From positions 1 to 44,914 of the forward strand of contig JADHUC010000052.1 in NCBI GenBank assembly GCA_016784735.1: DNA of 44,914 nucleotides, read 5' to 3'. This DNA comes from Pirellulaceae bacterium. GTDB taxonomy: Bacteria; Planctomycetota; Planctomycetia; Pirellulales; Pirellulaceae. Positions within the stretch are counted from its first letter, which is position 1; every line of letters begins with the position of its first letter. The notes below the pieces were generated by a model. It was not told the DNA's origin. It made no database searches and saw nothing but the letters and a program-made list of their open reading frames with translations. Of the stretch, positions 36,847 through 44,914 are shown one piece after another. Position numbers and translations under genes: made by a program.

Positions 36847-38631
36847 ATGCCTTTGATCGTACAAAAATTCGGTGGTACCAGCGTTGCCGACAGCGAGAAG
36901 ATCCTGGGCGCGGCGCGCAAGGCAATTCGCGCTCAGCAACAAGGCAACCAGGTCGTCATGGTTGTCAGCGCCATGGGCAAGAATACGGACATGCTGATCG
37001 GACTGGCCAATGAGATCAGCGAGCGGCCCCCGGCGCGAGAGATGGACATGTTGCTGTCGACGGGCGAGCAGGTCAGCGTCGCCTTGATGGCCATGGCAAT
37101 CCATGCCCTGGGCTCGCAGGCGGTCAGCCTGACTGGCGCCCAAATCGGCATCAAGACGGACGACACGCACACCAAGGCCCGCATCAAGTCCATCTCGACC
37201 GAACGCATGCAGCAACTGTTGGACGAGGGTAATATCGTCATCGCTGCCGGCTTCCAGGGTATCACCGATCATTTCGACATCACCACGCTGGGCCGCGGCG
37301 GCAGTGATACGACCGCCGTGGCGCTAGCAGCGGTGCTGGGAGCGGACGCCTGCGAGATCTACACCGACGTGGACGGGGTCTACTCGACCGATCCGCGCGT
37401 GCTGCCGGAAGCTCGATGCGTCGATCAGATCAGCTACGACGAAATGCTGGAGTTGGCTAGTTTGGGCGCCGGTGTCATGCACAACCGGTCGATCGAATTC
37501 GCCAAGAAGTACCAGGTACCGATCCACGTGCGCAGTAGCCTCAGCGATGCGCCCGGTTCAATGATCATCGTCGAGCCCGAGTCGGTCGAACGCCCCGTGT
37601 GCGGAGCGGCCGTGACCGAGAAGGAGGCACTCGTCTCCGTTCTGGACGTGCCCGACAGACCGGGCGTTAGTCTCGAAATCTTCTCGCGAGTTGCCAACCG
37701 CAACGTAACCGTCGACATGATCGTGCAAAACGTTGGCGAAGACGGCAAAGCGGATATCTCCTTCACCGTTCCTCGGGATGAAATCGGAATCACGCTCGAA
37801 GCCGTTCAGGAGGCGATCCAGCAACTCGATGCGGGCCGCATCACTCACGACGATAATGTGTCCAAAGTCTCGGTGGTCGGCCTGGGTATGGCGAAACAAG
37901 CGGGCGTGGCCGAGACGATGTTCGCCGCATTGGGCCGCGAGAACGTCAATATCCAGATGATCACCACCAGCGAGATCAAGATTTCGGTGTTGGTGGAACG
38001 CGACTCGGCGCTACCCGCCCTGCGAGCCGTACACAAAGCCTTTGATTTGGAAACGGCACCACCCGCCGCGAAGGCTACTGGCAGCTCGTCACTCGTTCAC
38101 GCCGAAGCGGATGCGGCCGACGTGGTTGCTCGGCTTCAAGGCGTCGACATGGAGGAATTGGTCTTGGATGACATCTCGCTGGATGAAAGCCAGGGACGCG
38201 TAACGATCAGCGGAGTGCCCGACATTCCGGGCGTGGCTGCTAAGGTGTTCCACGAGATTGCCGAAGCGAACATTTTCGTGGATATGATCGTGCAAAACCG
38301 CGACAGTCACGAAGAACACGCGAGCTTGAGTTTCACCGTGCCGCGAGAGAAGGTGGACGATAGCGTTGTGGTCGCGGGGCGTCTGGCCGAGCAGTTTTCG
38401 TGTACCGGCGTGAGCAGTTGCCCGAACATCGCCAAGCTATCGGTGTCCGGCGTCGGCTTGCGAAGCCACACGAGCGTGGCCATTCGCATGTTCCGCGCGC
38501 TGGCGGATATCGGGGTGAATGTTGCCATGATCAACACGAGCGAAGTGCGCGTGAACGTGATCGTAGATGGCGACAAAGGCGAGCGAGCCCTGGAGAGCCT
38601 GAAGGCCGTATTCGCGGATGTCCTTCGCTGA
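36847..38631 (+). CDS. lysC: Aspartate kinase with two ACT-domain pairs
   Basis: This 594-aa protein starts at MPLIVQKFGGTSVAD; upstream in-frame codons derive from the repeat and look spurious. The kinase domain (1-250) holds the KFGGTS phosphate-binding motif, TLGRGGSDTTA and the later YTDVDGVYSTDPR. The usual regulatory ACT pair spans about 258-410 (VDMIVQNVGEDGKAD). A second pair at about 449-590 repeats the pattern (VDMIVQNRDSHEEHA). The four-ACT form is known in cyanobacteria and some other phyla, while E. coli LysC has two. It makes aspartyl phosphate for lysine, methionine and threonine, and the doubled effector pockets suggest feedback by more than one amino acid. No strong ribosome-binding site precedes the ATG. 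Confidence 0.95.
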   Translation: MPLIVQKFGGTSVADSEKILGAARKAIRAQQQGNQVVMVVSAMGKNTDMLIGLANEISERPPAREMDMLLSTGEQVSVALMAMAIHALGSQAVSLTGAQIGIKTDDTHTKARIKSISTERMQQLLDEGNIVIAAGFQGITDHFDITTLGRGGSDTTAVALAAVLGADACEIYTDVDGVYSTDPRVLPEARCVDQISYDEMLELASLGAGVMHNRSIEFAKKYQVPIHVRSSLSDAPGSMIIVEPESVERPVCGAAVTEKEALVSVLDVPDRPGVSLEIFSRVANRNVTVDMIVQNVGEDGKADISFTVPRDEIGITLEAVQEAIQQLDAGRITHDDNVSKVSVVGLGMAKQAGVAETMFAALGRENVNIQMITTSEIKISVLVERDSALPALRAVHKAFDLETAPPAAKATGSSSLVHAEADAADVVARLQGVDMEELVLDDISLDESQGRVTISGVPDIPGVAAKVFHEIAEANIFVDMIVQNRDSHEEHASLSFTVPREKVDDSVVVAGRLAEQFSCTGVSSCPNIAKLSVSGVGLRSHTSVAIRMFRALADIGVNVAMINTSEVRVNVIVDGDKGERALESLKAVFADVLR

Positions 38632-38659
38632 GAACGGTCATTCGACCCAAAATCACGCG

Positions 38660-38694
38660 TTTTTTGGGGTTTTTGCCCATTTTTTGCCTGTTTT
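38660..38694 (+). promoter_or_regulatory. Helically phased T-tracts upstream of the hu promoter
   Basis: T-runs of 6, 5, 6 and 4 bases begin at 38660, 38670, 38680 and 38691, a spacing of 10, 10 and 11 bp. This pattern predicts intrinsic DNA curvature. The last tract ends 4 bp before the candidate -35 at 38699, where UP-element or curved-DNA activation occurs. An alternative reading is a weak terminator for lysC (CCCAAAA at 38646-38652 pairing with TTTTGGG at 38662-38668). Confidence 0.55.
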
Positions 38695-38698
38695 CGGG

Positions 38699-38727
38699 TT
38701 GCAAATCCCTTCGCACGATTATCTAAT
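38699..38727 (+). promoter_or_regulatory. Candidate promoter of the HU gene
   Basis: TTGCAA (38699-38704, 4/6), 17-bp spacer, TCTAAT (38722-38727, 5/6). It is 72 bp before the ATG at 38799, in a non-coding AT-rich stretch. Confidence 0.45.
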
Positions 38728-38798
38728 CATCGCGATCTGCCAACGGGACAGATGTGACCTTTTAGCCATTGTCAAGACAGCAAGGAGGGCTACAAGAG

Positions 38799-39116
38799 AT
38801 GACCGAGAAGACCCCTGGACCGAAGCCACCCACCAAGACCGAGTTGTTTAACAACATCGCGGAGGCCACCGGCCTGAACAAGAAACAGGTCGCCGAAGTC
38901 TTCGATGCCATCACCGCAGAGGTCGACAAAGCGGTGAAGGGGCCCGGCCAATTCACCGTGCCAGGTCTAATGAAGATCGTGGTGCAGAACAAAGCGGCGA
39001 CGCCGAAACGACAGGTGCGCAACCCCGCCACGGGCGAAATGGTGTGGGCCAATCCGAAACCGGCACGCAAAGTTATCAAGGTGCGTCCGCTCAAAGCGCT
39101 GAAAGACATGGTCTAA
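38799..39116 (+). CDS. HU-family DNA-binding protein
   Basis: The ATG has a strong AAGGAGGGC nine bases upstream, consistent with abundant expression. The 105-aa protein has a short Pro-rich leader (TEKTPGPKPPTKTELFN), then the HU dimer core KKQVAEVFDAITAEV. The beta-arm region runs FTVPGLMKIVVQNKAAT and VRNPATGEMVWANPKPAR. The NPATGE segment occupies the place of the DNA-intercalating arm. It would bend and compact DNA as a nucleoid protein. Length slightly exceeds the usual 90 aa because of the leader. Confidence 0.92.
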   Translation: MTEKTPGPKPPTKTELFNNIAEATGLNKKQVAEVFDAITAEVDKAVKGPGQFTVPGLMKIVVQNKAATPKRQVRNPATGEMVWANPKPARKVIKVRPLKALKDMV

Positions 39117-39169
39117 TCGGCCAGCGCCGTACGGAACGCATTCCAACGCAAACAAACGCCTTCGCGGAG

Positions 39170-39208
39170 AAGCCGCGTGTTTCGTCGTCTCGAAACGCGC
39201 GGCTTTTC
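39170..39208 (+). terminator. Intrinsic terminator of the HU gene
   Basis: AAGCCGCGTGTTTCG (39170-39184) pairs with CGAAACGCGCGGCTT (39191-39205), with one G-U pair, across a 6-nt loop. The stem ends in a short T-run. It is 54 bp after the hu stop. The stretch 39209-39401 that follows shows no gene. Confidence 0.8.
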
Positions 39209-39401
39209 CTTTGGCTTTCTACCTGGAGATCGTCTTGCCTCGCTCCTGTAGGCGAAAAGTGCCTGGCCAATTGGATCGAAACGCCGGAGCGACATTGAAA
39301 CCAGACAAATGCACTACTGAAGAGGGCACGAATAGCGCGTACCTAGACGGCCCTTAGCCGATCTTCGCCGACTCGGAGTCTTTGCAGAGGAATTCTCATC
39401 C

Positions 39402-40496
39402 ATGTCAACCATTCGTTTTGTTCTCCTTGGTGGATTCTTGGGCGCCGGAAAGACGACAACCATCGCGAGACTCGCTCGGGCCTATCTGCGCAAGGGCCTG
39501 AACGTGGGCATCGTCACCAACGATCAAGCGGCAGACCTGGTGGACACGCACAACCTGAGGGCTCAAGGATTCGAGGTCGGCGAAGTGGCTGGGGCCTGCT
39601 TCTGTTGCCGTTTCGATGAACTCACGGCAGCGATCGAGAAGCTGGAATCCCGGCAAACTCCGGATGTCATCCTATCGGAACCCGTCGGCAGTTGCGCGGA
39701 CCTGGTTGCCACGGTGATCCAACCGATCCAGCGATCGTTCAGCAGCAAGTTCGACGTGGCTCCTTACGGGGTCATCCTGAAGCCATCCCATGGCAGAAAG
39801 ATCCTGCGGAATGAAGCGAAGGGCGGCTTCTCGCCCAAGGCCGCCTACATTCTCCGCAAACAGTTACACGAAGCGGATTTCGTCATCGTCAATCGAATCG
39901 ACCAGTTGCCGAAAACGGAAGTGGACGAATTGGAGGAGCTTGTCAGCGCCGAGGTTCCGGATGTCCCCGTACTTCGTCTGTCGGCCCTCACAGGCGAAGG
40001 ATTCGAAGAGCTGCTGGAGATGCTCGATCAGCGAGGCCCGTTCGGCCAACGCATCTTGGACATCGACTACGACATCTATGCCGAAGGCGAAGCAGAACTG
40101 GGCTGGCTGAATAGCCACTTCCGTGTCGAGGCGCCAGAGCCATTCGCCCTGGACGATCTGCTCGTGGACATGGTCGGCCGACTGCAGCAGTCGCTAGGTG
40201 AACTCGGTGCCGAGACCGCGCACTTGAAGACGATAGGCTTGTGGGAAGGCTATCACGCAGTGGCCAATTTGGTCAGCAGCGACTCCCCTGTCGAACTCTC
40301 GACTGCCTCTGGATGCCGCACGAAGACCGCCGACATCATCGTCAATGCTCGAGTCGGCACTACGCCGGAGTTGCTGCAACAGCACACGGAACGAGCCGCG
40401 CACGAAGCCTGCGCCACAGCGGGAGCCGCAGTCGAGCCAGTACACACGCGAAGCCTTCGACCCGGCAGACCCGTGCCGACCTACCGCATCACCTGA
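39402..40496 (+). CDS. COG0523/CobW-family GTP-binding metallochaperone-like protein
   Basis: This 364-aa G3E GTPase has Walker A GGFLGAGKTTT (residues 10-20), the CxCC metal motif with C66, C68 and C69 in GACFCCR, and a base-specificity motif in VNRIDQLP. Switch-like segments and a GTPase C-terminal domain complete it. The family hands zinc, cobalt or iron to enzymes, and members differ in target. The motif and length fit a soluble cytoplasmic protein. Neither a Zur box nor a metal-enzyme gene is adjacent, so the target is open. The AGAGGA before the ATG gives a plausible ribosome-binding site. Confidence 0.88.
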   Translation: MSTIRFVLLGGFLGAGKTTTIARLARAYLRKGLNVGIVTNDQAADLVDTHNLRAQGFEVGEVAGACFCCRFDELTAAIEKLESRQTPDVILSEPVGSCADLVATVIQPIQRSFSSKFDVAPYGVILKPSHGRKILRNEAKGGFSPKAAYILRKQLHEADFVIVNRIDQLPKTEVDELEELVSAEVPDVPVLRLSALTGEGFEELLEMLDQRGPFGQRILDIDYDIYAEGEAELGWLNSHFRVEAPEPFALDDLLVDMVGRLQQSLGELGAETAHLKTIGLWEGYHAVANLVSSDSPVELSTASGCRTKTADIIVNARVGTTPELLQQHTERAAHEACATAGAAVEPVHTRSLRPGRPVPTYRIT

Positions 40497-40501
40497 CGTG
40501 G

Positions 40502-40520
40502 GGCACGTTTCCAACGTGCC
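40502..40520. repeat. Short palindrome after the GTPase gene
   Basis: GGCACGTT (40502-40509) and AACGTGCC (40513-40520) form an 8-bp stem with a 3-nt loop, 5 bp after the stop codon. From memory, this type of palindrome recurs in planctomycete spacers; only one copy is here. It may act as a terminator or REP-like element. The rest of the spacer, to 40674, shows no gene. Confidence 0.6.
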
Positions 40521-40674
40521 TCTCATGATGTGGACATGTTGAAGACGTGGCCTGCCGATCTTGCCGCGCAGCACTCTGCTCTGTATCCAATTGATCTCGC
40601 CAGCGGTATGATAATTGACGCTGGTCGGCACTCCCCTGTCGTTCCACGATTATCGCGCCGCAAAGGAGCACTCG

Positions 40675-42354
40675 ATGTCCAAACTGCGACATGCGCTGTT
40701 GTGTGTCTTCCTGTTCTTAATCGCTGTACAAAACATCGCGGTCGCCGGAGATGCCGCGTTGCCGGGCGAAATCATCCAAGAGCTGCCGACGCTCCGCTGC
40801 TTGGGTGTGCGATGGCTCGTCGCCGGAGACGACAACCGCAATTCGCAGGTTCTGGTGGGCTACCGCAAAGCCGGTTCCACGCAATGGAACCGGGGGCTCG
40901 ACCTGTTCCGAGTGGACAGCCGAGGCATACGCGCGGCCAATCGACCGCCAGCCGGGCAAACGCTCTTTGCCGGCTCGATCTTCAACCTCCAGGAGGACAC
41001 CGAATACGAAGTGAAGCTCGTGCTACGAGATCCCGATGGTAGTGATGTTGAGCGTACGTTGCGGATGAGAACCTGGTCCGAGCCGAAGCTGCCGAAAGGC
41101 CTGCGAACGATCGACGTCCACCCCGGTGGTCTCCAACAAGCACTGAAGGACTCTAAACCGGGAGACGTTCTGCGCTTGCACCAAGGCGTCTACCGCGGCG
41201 CGTTCCGTCCGAATTCTGGTACATCGGGGCTGCCCATCGCCTTGGTGGGCGCCGGCGACGGTGAAGCCATCTTCGATGGGCAGGGCGGCAGCAAGATCAT
41301 CGACGGCTATGCGCTGCACGACCTGATGTTCGAGGATCTGACGTTCCGCAACGCCCAGTGGGCATTGACGTTTAACGAGGCCGCACGGATCACGGTCCGA
41401 CGTTGCACGGTCTCGGACGTCGACTACGGTTTCGTCGCCGGGCGCAACGGCCAGCGTCAACAACGCATCTTCATCTCCGATTGCGTGATGCGTGGCCGAT
41501 CGAAATGGCCGCGCAGCGAGGGGATCGAGCCGCGGCGCGGAATACAAATCGCCGGCACGGGCCACGTCATCTGCCACAACCGCATCAGTCACTTCGCAGA
41601 TGCGATAGACACGTTTTCAGCGTATCCGGCCTGCGCCATCGACATCTACAGAAACGAAATCTCCGAGTGTACGGACGACGGCATCGAGCTGGACTACAGC
41701 GAACACAACGTGCGCTGCTTCGAAAACCGGTTGACCAACGTCTTCCAGGGCGTTTCGGCCCAGCCTGTCCAAGGCGGCCCCGCCTACATCTTCCGCAACG
41801 CCATGTACAGCGTCGGCCACTCGACGTTCAAGCTGCACAACAACACATCCGGCGTGCTGATGCTGCACAACACGTCGGTCAAAGCCGGCATGCCGCTCCG
41901 GCTATCCACGGGTGCGACGGTATCTAACTGCATCAGCCGTAACAACCTGTTCATCGGCACGGCGGCCAACTACGCCTACGAAAACTTGGCCCGGATGCGC
42001 GACTGCGATTTCGATTACGATGGATTCGGTGGCACCTGGAAGCTGTTCATGAAGTTCAGTGGCGTACGATATCCGAACATCGAAGCGATGCGGGAAAGCG
42101 GTGTGGCGTACCGTCACGTCATCCACGTGGACCCGACCGGTTTGTTCGCGTCGGGCATCGGAGCGCCGGCCGACTTGGCCACGCAGTTTGACATAGGAAT
42201 CAACGATTTACGGCTGAGCCCCCGCAACAACGCAATCGACGCCGGCGTCACACTGCCGAACATCAACGACAATCACGCCGGCAGCGGCCCCGATTTGGGC
42301 AGCTACGAACTGGGCCAGAAACTACCGATGTACGGGCCTCGCAACGAGCATTGA
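40675..42354 (+). CDS. Secreted right-handed parallel beta-helix protein
   Basis: The ATG has AAAGGAG seven bases upstream, and a Sec signal follows (MSKLRHALLCVFLFLIAVQ, cleavage near AVAGD). The 559-aa protein has a fibronectin-like N-terminal domain to about residue 145 (EDTEYEVKLVLRDPDGS). The beta-helix domain then opens with GGLQQALKDSKPGDVLRL and YRGAF. Coils recur as LTFRNAQWALTFNEAARITV, VMRGRS, and NEISECTDDGIELDYSEHNV. This is the fold of polysaccharide lyases (PL6-like) and related sugar-binding proteins. No catalytic set could be assigned, so a lyase or a binding role remains open. It is followed after 71 bp by a propeller gene. Confidence 0.85.
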   Translation: MSKLRHALLCVFLFLIAVQNIAVAGDAALPGEIIQELPTLRCLGVRWLVAGDDNRNSQVLVGYRKAGSTQWNRGLDLFRVDSRGIRAANRPPAGQTLFAGSIFNLQEDTEYEVKLVLRDPDGSDVERTLRMRTWSEPKLPKGLRTIDVHPGGLQQALKDSKPGDVLRLHQGVYRGAFRPNSGTSGLPIALVGAGDGEAIFDGQGGSKIIDGYALHDLMFEDLTFRNAQWALTFNEAARITVRRCTVSDVDYGFVAGRNGQRQQRIFISDCVMRGRSKWPRSEGIEPRRGIQIAGTGHVICHNRISHFADAIDTFSAYPACAIDIYRNEISECTDDGIELDYSEHNVRCFENRLTNVFQGVSAQPVQGGPAYIFRNAMYSVGHSTFKLHNNTSGVLMLHNTSVKAGMPLRLSTGATVSNCISRNNLFIGTAANYAYENLARMRDCDFDYDGFGGTWKLFMKFSGVRYPNIEAMRESGVAYRHVIHVDPTGLFASGIGAPADLATQFDIGINDLRLSPRNNAIDAGVTLPNINDNHAGSGPDLGSYELGQKLPMYGPRNEH

Positions 42355-42362
42355 CCGATCCA

Positions 42363-42389
42363 CATTCGTCGTCTCCCTAAATTCGTTGG
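42363..42389 (+). promoter_or_regulatory. Bipartite conserved element upstream of the TolB-like propeller gene
   Basis: The same two blocks as at 29837-29863 (CATTCGTCGTCTCCCT, five variable bases, CGTTGG). It starts 63 bp before the ATG at 42426 and 8 bp after the beta-helix gene's stop. Confidence 0.6.
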
Positions 42390-42425
42390 AAACAATTTCT
42401 TACTTGAGCATAGGGGAGGTTAGCT

Positions 42426-43628
42426 ATGGCGATTCGATATCCGAAGGCAAAATTCCTGCTTCTGTGTCTCTCAATGTCATGCGGCGCGGGCGTCGCTGCA
42501 AGCGCCTCCGGAGCCGATGGACTGGACGGATGGCGTAACGGCGTCAAGGTGTCACCGGTCCTTGACCAAACGGAATGTCACAGCGTCCACTCCTACTTCA
42601 ACACGTCTCCCGAAAGCCCGGACGGGACGCGTCTGATCCTGTATCGCTCGACCGCCGCTAATGCCCACGAGGGCGAGGTTTGCGTTGTTGATCGCAGCAC
42701 AGGGACAATCAAGGTCCTGGCATCAAACGTAGTTGTCGAGGACGTTCATCGAGTGGCTTGTCAGCAGTGGGTACTCGGCGGGCGGAGTGTCGTATTCCAC
42801 GATCTACGCGACGGCGAGTGGTGCGTTGTCGAAATCGACGTGGAATCCGGCAAGGAACGAGTCTTGACGACCGGGCGTCAAGTGGGTTGGGGTCAAGCGG
42901 AGGGAGACATCGTCCCGTTGTATGGGCCTCACTGGGAACCCGGCGAGCATCGCGACCTGGAGCTATTGAACGTACGCACGGGCGAGGTCTCCACGGCCGT
43001 GACCATAGATGCGACGAAAGAAGCGTATCCGGATTGGTTCTCGCGACAGTTTTCCGACAGTCCCACATCGATCTTCTTCCCAATCCTCAGCCCTGACATG
43101 AAACGTGTGTTTTTCAAGATTGCCTCGGCGGCAGGCGGCGGGTTCCGCAGTTCGGCAGGGAGCCGACGGTACGGGGTATTCTGCTACGATCTCGACGAGA
43201 AACGGTTTTTGTACATGCACGGCAAGTGGGGTCACCCGGCTTGGGCCCCCGACTCGCGCCGGATCGCAAATATTTGGGGATCGCGCCCCGTGCTGATCGA
43301 CTGCGAGACGGGAACCGTCGAGGCCAACCGCGAACTCCCAGCGTTTCCCGGAGCGCACCCAGCGTTGTCGCCCGATGGTCAGCTCTTCGTCGTCGACACC
43401 CGTTCGGAGTCATTCGGTGGCGACAAGAATGAATGGGCCATTGTCGTCGGCAGTCTGAAATCCGGCGAACACGTCTTCGTCCACCGGTTCGACAATAGCC
43501 AAGGAGCCAGATCGTGGCGCAAGGCGCATCCCCACCCCGTGTTCAGCCCCGATGGCCGTCGCATCTACTTCAACGTCAGCTCCGGCCCCTGGACACAGCT
43601 ATACGTCGCCCGTATGCCCCTACGATAG
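42426..43628 (+). CDS. Secreted TolB/PL22-like beta-propeller protein
   Basis: This 400-aa protein has GGGGAGG before the ATG and a signal peptide (residues about 1-30, ASASGAD). WD40-like/PD40 blades follow: SPESPDGTRLILYRS, ILSPDMKRVFFKI, HPALSPDGQLFVVDTR and HPVFSPDGRRIYFN. The pattern and length are close to oligogalacturonate lyases (PL22) and TolB-like propellers. His residues (ECHSVHSYFN, HPHPVF) could be metal ligands as in PL22, but this is not certain. With the preceding beta-helix protein it may form a polysaccharide-handling pair. It converges on the cytochrome gene 27 bp away. Confidence 0.82.
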   Translation: MAIRYPKAKFLLLCLSMSCGAGVAASASGADGLDGWRNGVKVSPVLDQTECHSVHSYFNTSPESPDGTRLILYRSTAANAHEGEVCVVDRSTGTIKVLASNVVVEDVHRVACQQWVLGGRSVVFHDLRDGEWCVVEIDVESGKERVLTTGRQVGWGQAEGDIVPLYGPHWEPGEHRDLELLNVRTGEVSTAVTIDATKEAYPDWFSRQFSDSPTSIFFPILSPDMKRVFFKIASAAGGGFRSSAGSRRYGVFCYDLDEKRFLYMHGKWGHPAWAPDSRRIANIWGSRPVLIDCETGTVEANRELPAFPGAHPALSPDGQLFVVDTRSESFGGDKNEWAIVVGSLKSGEHVFVHRFDNSQGARSWRKAHPHPVFSPDGRRIYFNVSSGPWTQLYVARMPLR

Positions 43629-43655
43629 GGCTTGATCCGCAATGGCCGCGGAAGG

Positions 43656-44914
43656 TTACAAATCGGCATCGTTGCTTGATGAGGACTTTCGCGAAGCGGG
43701 CCGATACCAGTGCGATCGCCAATACGCTTGGTCGGTGGCGTAGATGTCGATTGGCTCGTCTGGCGAAAGTTCGGCAGTCAAGACGCCGAACCGCTGCATC
43801 TGGATGATATAGTGGTCGTTCGGCCGGAAGTCGGGCATGTCGAAACGCTTTGTGGTTTGATGCTCTCGGCTGGCCTCGGTGATCGCCGATAGTATCGCTT
43901 GATAGTCGGGATCGTCCGTGTCGGCGAACACGATTGGATCGCATAGGCCCAGTCCATCGGCGTTTGCCGAAAGCGGTGCTTGCACAAGCAGCGACTGGTC
44001 CGCACGGGTGAGATTGCACAGCGATTGCGGCGTGCGGCTGCGGCCAAACTTGAAGTACCCCATCGCCCCGCGGATCTTCTTGAGATCTGTGAAATCGTGC
44101 ACTAGCGGCAACGGCGGACCGGCACCGCCAAAGGTGAAATACATCCCCTTGCCGATCACCGGCTTCGTGTTCGGCGGCGAACCGTGACAGCCGCCGCAAC
44201 GGCGTTCCATCACAGCCACGGGAAACGCCACCGGCGTCATCCCCGAGCCCAACGCCGCATAAGTGCCGGGATAGGTCGCGCTGGTTTCGATCCATAACCG
44301 CACTGTCGCGTACTCCGACTCTTTCAGCTTCGTCTCATGATGACTGCCGTCCAGATAGCCCAAAAGCCGGCTGGCTCCACTGCCGATCGTGCGCGGAGCC
44401 CGGTTGCCGTACGGCTGATTCCGCCCATCGGCGATCAGCGATCGCTGAATGATCGTCCAATAGCTCTGCGAAAACAGCGGCGTATGGTCACCCGTCAAGT
44501 CGACCCGCCCGTCGTATTGCTCTGGGTTGTGACACTCGACGCAATGGCGGTCCAAAATGGGCTGGACGTGGCGAGGGAAATCCAAGACGTCGGGCACGTC
44601 GACAAACGGTTCGATTCGACTGGGAGCTCGCTGCAAGGCCATCGGGTCAAACTGCGCCCGCGGCGATTCCAGACGTTGCTCGTGACAGCCAACGCAGCCA
44701 GCCGTTTCTCCAGGCTGCACCGAGACGAAGCTCTGCATCCGTTTGACTGACAGGTCGTTTTCGTCCAACGCCACAAAGAACAGTGACCGCAACGCAGGTA
44801 CCTCGAAACATGCTGAACCGTCAGGTTCCACGGGCACGGTGCCCAGGACGCGAGCCAACGTGAATGTGCCGCCCACGCTCAACGGCCACGGCCCGCCGGA
44901 GAAGTTGACCGGTT
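43656..44914 (-). CDS. Multiheme cytochrome c-type protein, HzsA-middle-domain-like (N-terminus outside window)
   Basis: The open frame runs off the window edge; an internal TTG at 44882 is not the start. The visible 418 residues begin PVNFSGGPWPLSVGG and include LGTVPVEPDGSACFEVPA, a segment shared with the hydrazine synthase alpha-subunit middle domain and many planctomycete relatives. Three CxxCH heme sites are present: CVGCH, CVECH and CGGCH. The domain is found widely outside anammox bacteria, so hydrazine chemistry is not implied. It would be a periplasmic electron carrier or redox enzyme. The end, after FRPNDHYIIQMQRFG, is about 60 residues without cofactor sites. Confidence 0.88.
   Translation of the reverse strand, partial: PVNFSGGPWPLSVGGTFTLARVLGTVPVEPDGSACFEVPALRSLFFVALDENDLSVKRMQSFVSVQPGETAGCVGCHEQRLESPRAQFDPMALQRAPSRIEPFVDVPDVLDFPRHVQPILDRHCVECHNPEQYDGRVDLTGDHTPLFSQSYWTIIQRSLIADGRNQPYGNRAPRTIGSGASRLLGYLDGSHHETKLKESEYATVRLWIETSATYPGTYAALGSGMTPVAFPVAVMERRCGGCHGSPPNTKPVIGKGMYFTFGGAGPPLPLVHDFTDLKKIRGAMGYFKFGRSRTPQSLCNLTRADQSLLVQAPLSANADGLGLCDPIVFADTDDPDYQAILSAITEASREHQTTKRFDMPDFRPNDHYIIQMQRFGVLTAELSPDEPIDIYATDQAYWRSHWYRPASRKSSSSNDADL

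Overview
The window looks like chromosomal DNA of a planctomycete (Planctomycetota, probably Pirellulales-like). This is inferred from gene content: secreted PQQ-type beta-propellers, a Tat-exported Gfo/Idh/MocA oxidoreductase with an RRDFLR signal, a BBP2-type porin, an LRR lipoprotein, a cytochrome related to the HzsA middle domain, a very small 'PFEPF' protein family, and palindromic intergenic repeats. The DNA is GC-rich, so long antisense open frames shadow most genes. No tRNA, rRNA, CRISPR, transposase or phage gene is visible.

Region 1 (1-17.8 kb) is a secreted glycan-processing neighbourhood. Two homologous large proteins, each with a signal peptide, a degenerate methyltransferase-like domain and a PQQ-type propeller, lie on either side of a DUF6067-type glycosidase-like protein, a YdjC-type deacetylase, an NPCBM-GH36 alpha-galactosidase and a GH38 alpha-mannosidase-like enzyme. 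The GH38 gene and the second propeller gene are 25 bp apart and look like one transcript. An LRR lipoprotein and a Tat-exported oxidoreductase close the block, converging on a shared terminator.

Region 2 (18-28.7 kb) is mixed: a small Cys-rich protein of unknown function, a membrane-anchored alpha/beta hydrolase, a TrpB2-type tryptophan synthase beta chain, a porin, a B12-binding-type radical SAM protein paired with a secreted glycosidase, a small-protein/nucleotidyltransferase couple with overlapping genes, and an HD phosphohydrolase.

Region 3 (28.7-40.5 kb) is largely housekeeping: 2-keto-3-deoxygluconate-type sugar kinase, adenylosuccinate lyase, an 82-aa conserved protein, a UvrA-family protein with exonuclease III, a PGM-like protein likely to be the alternative homoserine kinase followed by a four-ACT aspartate kinase, an HU protein with helically phased T-tracts upstream of its promoter, and a COG0523/CobW GTPase.

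Region 4 (40.6-44.9 kb) returns to secreted proteins: a right-handed beta-helix protein, a TolB/PL22-like propeller and a truncated multiheme cytochrome.

The most unusual material is non-coding or architectural: two families of long inverted repeats (one seen twice, 30 kb apart), a shared bipartite element about 60 bp upstream of two unrelated genes, phased T-tracts before hu, a 99-bp tandem repeat that runs into an LRR domain, and the paired methyltransferase-like/propeller proteins.
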